In this document: piece after piece, positions 27,291-38,400 of the stretch | How the letters are laid out: every line of letters begins with the position of its first letter | How positions within the stretch are numbered: position 1 is the stretch's first letter | Source of the DNA: Paragorgia papillata | Lineage: Eukaryota; Cnidaria; Anthozoa; Scleralcyonacea; Coralliidae | Assembly (NCBI GenBank): GCA_035771165.1 | Contig: JAWNZC010000421.1 | Location: forward strand, 3,165,001-3,229,000 | Direction: 5' to 3' | Length of the DNA stretch: 64,000 nt | Program-made: the position numbers and the translations under genes | The notes under the pieces: model-generated | What the model saw: the letters and a program-made list of their open reading frames with translations, nothing else | Database searches by the model: none | What the model was told of the DNA's origin: nothing

Positions 27291-30200
27291 ATGTCTACGG
27301 TTGAGAGCGGCAAGATCGTGCAGAAATTTTTACAAACTGTTGTCCAAGATGTACAAAAAGCTCGTGAAAGAATTAAACCATACGTTAACAAGACACCGTT
27401 GGAACGTTCAGTTTGGCTAAGCGAAGAAACAACAGAAACGTCAGTGTATTTAAAGTTAGGTACGTTCTTGTGAATATAATTATTTGAATGTTTGTTTGTT
27501 TGGCGTATTGTAAATAGAAGAGATAATTTGTTGCAGCACCACGTTTTTAATATTCCTGAGCTTTCTATCTGGTAAGTTAGGCCTTGATCAGAGCAGAATG
27601 ATACGACATATTCTTGCTTCTATTATAAGTTTTTTTGTCTGTAAAATTTAACCATGTATTTGCAGTTATTCTAATTACAAACACAGTAAAAGTCAAGCTC
27701 ATGCCATATAATTCCCAGCCTCCCCCTGTATATTTGCAAGTGAGTTACACTCGTATGCTATGCGAAGTGCACCCCCAATGCGGGAAAAGTCTGGCTATCA
27801 AAAGCAGAAAGTCCTATTTTGAAGACCCTAGAATTCAACATTTTATTCTGGGGTAGTAATTAAGGTGGTAACCCCCCCCCCCCCCCCCCCCCAGAAGATG
27901 CCCATTTGGGTACCACTTCCCTAACTTCATCTAAAATTCTAAATTCACCACTGCCTCTGAACACCTTTAACTCACTGCACTGCTGTACAGTTGTGTTTCC
28001 AGACAAATTTGAGTGGTGCTGTGCCTGAACTTGTACAAGAAGTGTTAGACATAGCTCACCATTTTATCTTTTCTCCAGTGTTCTCTTTTACCATAATATT
28101 CTCTTTTATTATAATAATTTTATTCTCTTTTCTTCACTTCTCTAGAAAGTGAGCAGATCACGGGTTCATTTAAGGCACGTGGTGCATTCAATAAGATCTG
28201 TATTGTAAAAGACCTGAATGACACCACTGGGAAAAATGGTGGTATAACAACAGCATCTTCTGGCAACCATGGCCTAGCTTGTGTAAGTGAATTGTATTGT
28301 TTATAGAGATGACCTATCATTGTGAAAATATAGGCCTGTCTCATGAGATTGAGTTATCTTTGGGGGAGGGGGGGGGGGGGGGGGGGATAACTTGGAGACT
28401 ATCTGAGTCAAAGTTGACCCTGTTTCACATGATAAAATGCAACTACCAATCCCTAGCTTCTGAGATATGCCTAGCTTCATGTGAATGCAGGGTGAATAAG
28501 TCATCCCTATCTCACAAGTTATCTCTATTGATGCATAATTATGGCATATCAAATAATTTTGTTACTTGTTTTAAGGCATTGGCCATGAGGACTCTTGGTG
28601 TTAAAGGCAAGATATTTGTTCCTGAATGTGGAACTAAAGACAAGATGGCTGCTATTAAAAAGTTTGGAGGAGATTTGGAAATCTTTGGGGATGATTGTGT
28701 TAAAACTGAAGCAAGGGCAAGGCATTACGCTGAAAAGCTGGAGAACTGTGTTTATATTTCACCTTATAATAACATTGATGTCGTTCATGGGCAAGGAACT
28801 ATTGGGTACTAAATGTTTAAAATGTTTTGAAATAAGGAGCAGAGCAATACAGGATGGGATAGAGAGGAAGGAGTTACAGAGTGAGAAGATCAGCAAAGTA
28901 AAAGGACAGGGTTGTGATAACAGGACTAAAATACTGTCGTAAAATTGCTGCTCAATGCTTTAGGAGGACATAATGATAACACCTCATCTACAGGGTTCAT
29001 ACAAAACTTGAAAGGCCTCAAAAGTCCTTGAATTTATAAAGAAGTGCTTGAATGAGAGTCCTTGAATCCTTATTTTAATTTTTGTGACATTTTCTGAAAT
29101 TTTTCAGCTTGTGTGTGGATTTGCTTCCTCATTAGAGTGGCAATTCTAACAGTTTTTCGTGACTTTTTACTGCTTTCTAAAGCATTCTTTTCAGCCCATT
29201 GGTCCTTGAATGTACAAACCCTACATCTGTACAAGAGATTGGTACAACTGCAGTTTAGTGGACACCAGTGTCAAACACGAAGACTGAGGGCTCTGAACTC
29301 TACCTTAAATCGTGACCCTCAAGACCTCAGATGGTGAGGTCAGTGGATGAGTGGTGTCTGCTAAACTGCAGTCTAGCCCAGAGATTTCATTCTAAAATAT
29401 TCTTCCTAGGTTAGAAATCCTTGATGACCTTCCAGATGTTGACACAATTTTTGTCTCTGTCGGTGGTGGGGGACTTGTTTCTGGAATTGCAACGTACATT
29501 AAATCTCTCAAACCATCTGTAAAGGTAATTCATATACTCAGAAAATGAATACCGTAACTAAATTAACTGTACAATGTTCTTCTCTTAGTAAAAATGACCT
29601 TTATTGGCTAACACCAGATGATTTTACTTATCAAAGAGAGAACCCTCAGCCATACGGACCCCATGGGTAATTGTTTTGTCCCTTTTATGTATTACAGATA
29701 ATTGGTTGCCAACCAGAAAATTCTTGTGTTATGTTTGAGTCCGTGAAAGCTGGTAAAGTACTTGATCTTGTGTCACATCCAACCTTATCAGATGGCACAG
29801 CTGGAGGTGTGGATCCTGATGCTGTAAGAGAACTAATTAATGTTTTAACACTTAAGAATTCAACTCTTTCTTGTCTTAATCCAACTCTCATGTTTGTTGC
29901 AGACGTTACTTTGCAAATAATAGGCTAATTATACCAGTCTGATCACCATTTTATTAGTATAACTACCGTATTTTCTGGGCAGTAACCCATGGATTATCTC
30001 TTAATTTTGCTAGGAAACATAATTAGTGTGGGTAATAGGGTGGTCTGGGTAATCTGTTGAATTCTTAAGACCGGAGACCAAGGATTCTACTTTCATCTTG
30101 TGATGTTAGAGATTGTTATCAAAACACCATTATTAGCAGCTGTGGGTTATCCGATGGTGTGGGTAATATGCTGATTTATTTTTCCAAAAGTGACACTTTG

Positions 30201-31776
30201 TTGCTGTGCGGGTTATATGCCATGTGGGTTATCACCGAGAAAATATGGTATATATTGTATTCAAAAATCTTTTGTATAAAATAAATACACGCACAAAAAG
30301 ATCACAAGTTTTTAAAACTATGGCATGCTGAAACAAAACTTTTTATGATCGATGCATATAGGTTATATATTAATATTTTACTATTTAAAATTTACAAAAG
30401 ATTTTTTTATTTTTATTTGGTTTCTAGTTTACGTTTGATCTCTGTTGTGAATATGTTGACCAATGGATTCTTGTTTCAGAAGAAGAAATTTCTCAGGCCA
30501 TGTATTTCATGTTACAGAAACACCACAAGGTGAAATGGAAAACCATAATATTATACAACAACACCACTTTTTTTTAATGACCAATTAAAGTGCTTATGCA
30601 GTGAAAATGAAGTTCAAAAGAAACTCTTATTTGAGAAAATGTTTGAATTTATAGATGGACAGCTCGTCCTAATCTCACTTCGTTCTTGAGATTTGTTTTA
30701 TATGTAAATAACATCACTTATGACTTGTTGGAAAATCTTGAATATCAATTTGGGATTATTTAACGAAAGGACACTATACATGAAAATTTCAAGTGATTCA
30801 CTTGAATTATTGCAAGAATAGACATGATTTTCTAACAAGTCATTATACAGTGTGACATCTAAGTGATGTTATTTGCATATCAAGCAAATCTCAATATCTA
30901 AAGAATGAAGTGAGATATGGAAGAGCTGCGAACGTCCGTCTTTATATCGAAAACTAAAACAATTAATTTACAAAATGAACTTTTAAATTTTATGTATATG
31001 TGGGCGAATCATTAAAAAAAACACCTTGTTGCCTCATGGATGTCTGAGGATTCTCCCTTAACATCTAGGCCTCTGCCAAGCAGAGCATAGCAGCCCAAGC
31101 ACTATCACGTACTGTCTGTCGTATTATAATAATATACTTGGGCTACCTATGGACAGAGTGAAAAAACAATAAATTGACTGTTTTCAGCCAGCTCCAACAG
31201 GAATGAGTTAATCACTTTCAGACTGTAATTATTTAAAACATTTCTTCATGCAACCAAACCCGTAAGTTCCCATATAAATTTATACCCTCCAATAGAAGCA
31301 ATGATAGATCTATTACAAGATGCAATCAATATAGATGTATAAATAATGGCCATTTCTTCACAATGATGAAGACCCTAGATTGGAGTGTCAAAACATTGGG
31401 TCAATATGAACGGTAATTTTTTAAGTTCTCTTCAGAAACAATTAACCCAGTCAGAGTAACTTTAAATTATCAGTATATCAAACCTTACTATATTTCGATT
31501 GTTTCAACACTGCCTACTGTTGGGAGTTTATTTGTTAAATAGGTGTGAATGTTTCTTTAATGCTTGTGAAATTGTCTTTAGCTGTAGTTCTAGTCTTTTA
31601 GTAATGTCTGTTTTTCTTGGTACATGTAGTTGGTTGAGGGAGCTGCGGCTGTTTGTATCGCTGCTTATTCAAAAGACACGTCAACCCACAAAGGAAAGAA
31701 AATAGTTTTGCTGATGTGTGGTGCTAATGTTGACATTCAAACAGTAAGAAATATTATTAAGAACTGTACCATTTAG
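27291..31776 (+). CDS. PLP-dependent serine/threonine dehydratase family enzyme, serine-racemase-like, complete
   Basis: Seven exons join in frame: 27291-27459, 28146-28282, 28576-28805, 29410-29524, 29698-29823, 30428-30529, 31630-31776 (stop TAG). The product is 341 aa, the usual size of single-domain serine racemase or threonine ammonia-lyase enzymes with no regulatory ACT domain. It is a fold-type II PLP enzyme. GSFKARGA holds the Schiff-base Lys66, SSGNHG (residues 94-99) binds the cofactor ring, and the tetraglycine loop VGGGGLVSG (197-200) holds the phosphate. SDGTAGG and VEGAAAV are also family-typical. Ser95, just before GNHG, matches Ser84 of mammalian serine racemase, the second acid/base needed for racemisation. 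That favours a racemase or bifunctional racemase/dehydratase, but SDGTAGG is more like bacterial-type threonine/serine dehydratases. Substrate cannot be read from sequence. Introns 1 and 2 contain long C and G runs. Confidence 0.93.
27872..27892. repeat. C21 homopolymer in dehydratase intron 1
   Basis: Run of 21 C in the intron 27460-28145. Its length may be unreliable in an assembly. Confidence 0.95.
28368..28386. repeat. G19 homopolymer in dehydratase intron 2
   Basis: Run of 19 G, preceded by GGGGGA, in the intron 28283-28575. It is complementary to the C21 run on the other side of exon 2. Confidence 0.95.
29245..29376. repeat. Imperfect hairpin in dehydratase intron 3
   Basis: ACTGCAGTTTAGTGGACACC at 29245 is inverted near 29354-29375 (GGTGTCTGCTAAACTGCAGT). 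Confidence 0.5.
29964..30250. mobile_element. Inverted-repeat element in dehydratase intron 5
   Basis: ACCGTATTTTCTGGGCAGTA and the following AACCCATGGATTAT mirror GGGTTATCACCGAGAAAATA near 30225-30250. The interior repeats GTGGGTTAT/GGGTAAT. Likely a degraded MITE. Confidence 0.5.
30655..30905. mobile_element. Diverged foldback element in dehydratase intron 6
   Basis: TTGTTTTATATGTAAATAAC and ATGACTTGTTGGAAAAT are mirrored by AACAAGTCATTATACA and GATGTTATTTGCATATCAAG. The pattern resembles the palindrome at 4542-5146 (shared TTTGTTTTATATGT and TCATTAT..A..GTG blocks), so it is probably the same family and older. Confidence 0.45.
31290..31515. mobile_element. Degraded inverted-repeat element before the last dehydratase exon
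   Basis: AATGATGAAGACCCTAGATT and GGAGTGTCAAAACATTGG match the repeat at 2324-2370 with scattered changes. The end CTATATTTCGATTGTTTCAA plus CACTGCCTACT is shared with 22350-22390. Confidence 0.45.
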
Positions 31777-31941
31777 TTAGAAATAACTATCCAACTCGGG
31801 GGTGATTACATGTTTATATATAAAACACATGTTTTTTTTTAACATTTCGATTGCATGGCAAGTGAGCTAACCCCCCAGTTGACAGGCTGAAAAACTGTTG
31901 AACTCACTTCGATACGCGTTTGTTTGCTTGACTGCATGTGT

Positions 31942-32235
31942 AAAGGTGCTGTTACACGATGCAATTTTTCTTGCAGCTTGCAACAAATTTACTCGTGAAA
32001 AAAAAATCGCAAGTTGCAGGAAGGGTGTTACATGTTCAGCAACTTGCGATTTTTGTTGCAAGTTGCAGCAAAAAGTAAAACCCATCCAACTTTTCTTGCA
32101 ACTTGCAACACAGCAAAAATAACAAAACCGCAAGTTGCTACGGGGTGTTACACGGTGCGATTTTTTATGCAACTTGCAACATTCAGTGATTTGTTGCAGG
32201 TTGCAAGAAAAATCTCATCGTGTAACAGCACCTTA
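31942..32235. mobile_element. MITE with AAGGTGCTGTTACACGAT terminal inverted repeats
   Basis: TAAGGTGCTGTTACA-type ends (31942 and 32235) are inverted over about 30 bp; the inside repeats CTTGCAACTTGCAAC. It is the last ordinary sequence before the satellite. 31777-31941 and 32236-32409 contain no recognisable feature besides a candidate polyA signal. Confidence 0.7.
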
Positions 32236-32337
32236 AGGGCCTGAAATACTGTAGAACCTCAAAACCTTGTTTGTGTGTTTTGTGATCATATGTAGAAAAT
32301 ATATAATTTAAAGAGAAAAATATGAAAGTATAGCTCT

Positions 32338-32343
32338 AATAAA
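32338..32343 (+). terminator. Candidate polyadenylation signal of the dehydratase gene
   Basis: This AATAAA lies 561 bp after the stop codon, beyond the inverted-repeat element at 31942-32235 and just before the satellite starts. The assignment is tentative. Confidence 0.25.
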
Positions 32344-32409
32344 GGCTCTTACTAGCTTCTCTACTAAGGTAGTACTTATATTAACATATTTTTAAACTAT
32401 ATTTCAATT

Positions 32410-35400
32410 AAGTTGAAAAAAATGGCCATTTTTTAAACTTTTGGAAAAAAAAGAAGATAAAATACAGATATTTAGCACAAATACAGCCTTCTGGCTGCTA
32501 CGCAACTGTAATTTAAAAGGTCAAAAATGTCAGAAACTGCTAAATATTTGAGCAAAAATGTAAAGGAGTTAGCCTTTACTTTTTGCTCAGAAAGTTTGGC
32601 CATTTTGCGAACTTTTGCAATAGGGTCAAAAATGTCAAATAAAGCCTTTTTTAGACATGGGAAGGAGAAGGCTGTATTTGGGCTAAATATAAATTTTTTT
32701 GTTTTTTAAAAAAAATCGGGAAAACCAAAGTAAAGGGGCCTTTACTTTTTGACCGATTTTGGCCACTTTTGAAACTTTTGAGTTAGGGTCAAAAACGGTT
32801 AAATAAAGTCGTTTTAAACCTTCTGCGAAAAGGAGAAGGCTGTATTTTAGCTAAAAATGTTTGTTTTGATTTTTTGAAAAAAATCCGGAAAAAAAAAGTG
32901 AAGGGGTTAGACTTTACTTTTTGACCGATTTTGGCCACTTTTGAAACTTTTGAGTTAGGGTCAAAAACGGTTAAATAAAGTCGTTTTAGACCTTCTGTGA
33001 AAAGGAGAAGGCTGTATTTTGGGCTAAAAATATTTTTTCTGATTTTTTAAAAAAAATCGGGGAAAAAAAAAGTAAAGGGGTTAGCCTTTACTTTTTGACC
33101 GATTTTGGTCATTTTTGAAACTTTTCAGTTAGGGTCAAAAACGGTTAAATAAAGTCGTTTTAGACCTTCTGTGAAAAGGAGAAGGCTGTATTTTGGGCTA
33201 AAAATATTTTTTCTTATTTTTAAAAAAAAATCGGGAAAAAGTAAAGGGGTAAGCCTTTACTTTTTGACCGATTTTGGCCACTTTTGAAACTTTTGAGTTA
33301 GGGTCAAAAACGGTTAAATAAAGTCGTTTTAAACCTTCTGTGAAAAGGAGAAGGCTGTATTTTAGCTAAAAATGTTTGTTTTGATTTTTTGAAAAAAATC
33401 CGGAAAAAAAAAGTGAAGGGGTTAGACTTTACTTTTTGACCGATTTTGGCCACTTTTGAAACTTTTGAGTTAGGGTCAAAAACGGTTAAATAAAGTCGTT
33501 TTAGACCTTCTGTGAAAAGGAGAAGGCTGTATTTTGGGCTAAAAATATTTTTTCTGATTTTTTAAAAAAAATCGGGAAAAAAAAAAGTAAAGGGGTTAGT
33601 TAGCCTTTACTTTTTGACCGATTTTGGCCACTTTTGAAACTTTTGAGTTAGGGTCAAAAACGGTTAAATAAAGTCGTTTTAAACCTTCTGTGAAAAGGAG
33701 AAGGCTGTATTTTAGCTAAAAATGTTTGTTTTGAATTTTTGAAAAAAATCCGGAAAAAAAAAGTGAAGGGGTTAGACTTTACTTTTTGACCGATTTTGGC
33801 CACTTTTGAAACTTTTGAGTTAGGGTCAAAAACGGTTAAATAAAGTCGTTTTAGACCTTCTGTGAAAAGGAGAAGGCTGTATTTTGGGCTAAAAATATTT
33901 TTTCTGATTTTTTAAAAAAAATCGGGGGAAAAAAAAGTGAAGGGGTTAGCCTTTACTTTTTGACCGATTTTGGTCATTTTTGAAACTTTTGAGTTAGGGT
34001 CAAAAACGGTTAAATAAAGTCGTTTTAGACCTTCTGTGAAAAGGAGAAGGCTGTATTTTGGGCTAAAAATGTTTGTTTTGATTTTTTGAATAAAATCCGG
34101 AAAAAAAAAGTGAAGGGGTTAGACTTTACTTTTTGACCGATTTTAGTCATTTTTGAAACTTTTCAGTTAGGGTCAAAAACGGTTAAATAAAGTCGTTTTA
34201 GACCTTCTGTGAAAAGGAGAAGGCTGTATTTTGGGCTAAAAATATTTTTTCTGATTTTTTAAAAAAAATCGGGGAAAAAAAAAGTAAAGGGGTTAGCCTT
34301 TACTTTTTGACCGATTTTGGTCATTTTTGAAACTTTTCAGTTAGGGTCAAAAACGGTTAAATAAAGTCGTTTTAGACCTTCTGTGAAAAGGAGAAGGCTG
34401 TATTTTGGGCTAAAAATATTTTTTCTGATTTTTAAAAAAAAATCGGGGAAAAAAAAAAGTAAAGGGGTTAGCCTTTACTTTTTGACCGATTTTGGCCACT
34501 TTTGAAACTTTTCAGTTAGGGTCAAAAACGGTTAAATAAAGTCGTTTTAAACCTTCTGTGAAAAGGAGAAGGCTGTATTTTAGCTAAAAATGTTTGTTTT
34601 GATTTTTTGAAAAAAATCCGGGAAAAAAAAGTGAAGGGGTTAGACTTTACTTTTTGACCGATTTTAGTCATTTTTGAAACTTTTCAGTTAGGGTCAAAAA
34701 CGGTTAAATAAAGTCGTTTTAGACCTTCTGTGAAAAGGAGAAGGCTGTATTTTGGGCTAAAAATATTTTTTCAGATTTTTAAAAAAAAATCGGGAAAAAT
34801 AAAAGTAAAGGGGTTAGCCTTTACTTTTTGACCGATTTTGGTCATTTTTGAAACTTTTGAGTTAGGGTCAAAAACGGTTAAATAAAGTCGTTTTAGACAT
34901 TCTGTGAAAAGGAGAAGCCTGTATTTTGGGCTAAAAATATTTTTTCTTATTTTTAAAAAAAAATCGGAAAAAAAAAAATTAAAGGGGTTAGGCTTTACAT
35001 TTTGACCGATTTTGGCCACTTTTGAAACTTTTGAGTTAGGGTCAAAAACGGTTAAATAAAGTCGTTTTAAACCTTCTGTGAAAAGGAGAAGGCTGTATTT
35101 TAGCTAAAAATGTTTGTTTTGATTTTTTGAAAAAAATCCGGAAAAAAAAAGTGAAGGGGTTAGCCTTTACTTTTTGACCGATTTTGGTCATTTTTGAAAC
35201 TTTTGAGTTAGGGTCAAAAACGGTTAAATAAAGTCGTGTTAGACCTTCTGTGAAAAGGAGAAGGCTGTATTTGGGCTAAAAATATTTTTTCAGATTTTTA
35301 AAAAAAAATCGGGAAAAAAAAAAGTAAAGGGGTTAGCCTTTACTTTTTGACCGATTTTGGTCATTTTTGAAACTTTTGAGTTAGGGTAAAAAACGGTTGA

Positions 35401-38400
35401 ATAAAGTCGTTTTAGACATTCTGTGAAAAGGAGAAGGCTGTATTTTGGGCTAAAAATATTTTTTCTTATTTTTAAAAAAAAAATCGGGAAAAAAAAAAGT
35501 AAAGGGGTTAGCCTTTACTTTTTGACCGATTTTGGCCACTTTTGAAACTTTTGAGTTAGGGTCAAAAACGGTTAAAAAAAAGTCGTTTTAAACCTTCTGT
35601 GAAAAGGAGAAGGCTGTATTTTAGCTAAAAATGTTTGTTTTGATTTTTTGAAAAAAATCCGGAAAAAAAAATTGAAGGGGTTAGACTTTACTTTTTGACC
35701 GATTTTGGCCACTTTTGAAACTTTTGAGTTAGGGTCAAAAACGGTTAAATAAAGTCGTTTTAGACCTTCTGTGAAAAGGAGAAGGCTGTATTTTGGGCTA
35801 AAAATATTTTTTCTGATTTTTTAAAAAAAATCGGGGAAAAAAAAAAGTAAAGGGTTAGTTAGCCTTTACTTTTTGACCGATTTTGGTCATTTTTGAAACT
35901 TTTGAGTTAGGGTCAAAAACGGTTAAATAAAGTCGTTTTAGACCTTCTGTGAAAAGGAGAAGGCTGTATTTGGGCTAAAAATATTTTTTCTGATTTTTAA
36001 AATAAAATCCGGAAAAAAAAAGTGAAGGGGTTAGTTAGCCTTTACTTTTTGACCGATTTTGGTCATTTTTGAAACTTTTGAGTTAGGGTCAAAAACGGTT
36101 AAATAAAGTCGTTTTAGACATTCTGTGAAAAGGAGAAGGCTGTATTTTGGGCTAAAAATATTTTTTCTGATTTTTTAAAAAAAATCGGGAAGAAAAAAAG
36201 TAAAGGGGTTAGCCTTAACTTTTTGACCGATTTTGGTCATTTTTGAAACTTTTCAGTTAGGGTCAAAAACGGTTAAATAAAGTCGTTTTAGACCTTCTGT
36301 GAAAAGGAGAAGGCTGTATTTGGGCTAAAAAAAATTTTTTTTATTTTTTAAAAAAAATCGAGAAGAAAAAAAGTAAAGGGGTTAGCCTTTACTTTTTGAC
36401 CGATTTTGGTCATTTTTGAAACTTTTCAGTTAGGGTCAAAAACGGTTAAATAAAGTCGTTTTAGACCTTCTGTGAAAAGGAGAAGGCTGTATTTTGGGCT
36501 AAAAATATTTTTTCAGATTTTTTAAAAAAAATCGGGAAAAAAAAAAGTAAAGGGGTTAGCCTTTACATTTTGACCGATTTTGGCCACTTTTGAAACTTTT
36601 GAGTTAGGGTCAAAAACGGTTAAATAAAGTCGTTTTAGACCTTCTGTGAAAAGGAGAAGGCTGTATTTGGGCTAAAAAAAAATTTTTTTATTTTTTAAAA
36701 AAAATCGAGAAGAAAAAAAGTAAAGGGGTTAGCCTTTACTTTTTGACCGATTTTGGTCATTTTTGAAACTTTTCAGTTAGGGTCAAAAACGGTTAAATAA
36801 AGTCGTTTTAGACCTTCTGTGAAAAGGAGAAGGCTGTATTTTGGGCTAAAAATATTTTTTCAGATTTTTTAAAAAAAATCGGGAAAAAAAAAAGTAAAGG
36901 GGTTAGCCTTTACATTTTGACCGATTTTGGCCACTTTTGAAACTTTTGAGTTAGGGTCAAAAACGGTTAAATAAAGTCGTTTTAAACCTTCTGTGAAAAG
37001 GAGAAGGCTGTATTTTAGCTAAAAATGTTTGTTTTTGATTTTTTTGAAAAAAATCCGGAAAAAAAAAAGTGAAGGGGTTAGCCTTTACTTTTTGACCGAT
37101 TTTGGTCATTTTTGAAACTTTTGAGTTAGGGTCAAAAACGGTTAAATAAAGTCGTGTTAGACCTTCTGTGAAAAGGAGAAGGCTGTATTTGGGCTAAAAA
37201 TATTTTTTCAGATTTTTAAAAAAAAATCGGGAAAAAAAAAAGTAAAGGGGTTAGCCTTTACTTTTTGACCGATTTTGGTCATTTTTGAAACTTTTGAGTT
37301 AGGGTAAAAAACGGTTGAATAAAGTCGTTTTAGACATTCTGTGAAAAGGAGAAGGCTGTATTTTGGGCTAAAAATATTTTTTCTTATTTTTAAAAAAAAA
37401 ATCGGGAAAAAAAAAAAGTAAAGGGGTTAGCCTTTACTTTTTGACCGATTTTGGCCACTTTTGAAACTTTTGAGTTAGGGTCAAAAACGGTTAAAAAAAG
37501 TCGTTTTAAACCTTCTGTGAAAAGGAGAAGGCTGTATTTTAGCTAAAAATGTTTGTTTTGATTTTTTGAAAAAAATCCGGAAAAAAAAAGTGAAGGGGTT
37601 AGACTTTACTTTTTGACCGATTTTGGCCACTTTTGAAACTTTTGAGTTAGGGTCAAAAACGGTTAAATAAAGTCGTTTTAGACCTTCTGTGAAAAGGAGA
37701 AGGCTGTATTTTGGGCTAAAAATATTTTTTCTGATTTTTTAAAAAAAATCGGGGAAAAAAAAAGTAAAGGGGTTAGCCTTTACTTTTTGACCGATTTTGG
37801 TCATTTTTAAAACTTTTGAGTTAGGGTCAAAAACGGTTAAATAAAGTCGTTTTAAACATTCTGTGAAAAGGAGAAGGCTGTATTTTAGCTAAAAATGTTT
37901 CTTTTGATTTTTTGAAAAAAATCCGGAAAAAAAAAGTGAAGGGGTTAGTTAGCCTTTACTTTTTGACCGATTTTGGTCATTTTTGAAACTTTTGAGTTAG
38001 GGTCAAAAACGGTTAAATAAAGTCGTTTTAGACATTCTGTGAAAAGGAGAAGGCTGTATTTTGGGCTAAAAATATTTTTTCTGATTTTTTTAAAAAAATC
38101 GGGAAGAAAAAAAGTAAAGGGGTTAGCCTTAACTTTTTGACCGATTTTGGTCATTTTTGAAACTTTTCAGTTAGGGTCAAAAACGGTTAAATAAAGTCGT
38201 TTTAGACCTTCTGTGAAAAGGAGAAGGCTGTATTTTGGGCTAAAAAATTTTTTTTTTATTTTTTAAAAAAAATCGAGAAGAAAAAAAGTAAAGGGGTTAG
38301 CCTTTACTTTTTGACCGATTTTGGTCATTTTTGAAACTTTTCAGTTAGGGTCAAAAACGGTTAAATAAAGTCGTTTTAGACCTTCTGTGAAAAGGAGAAG

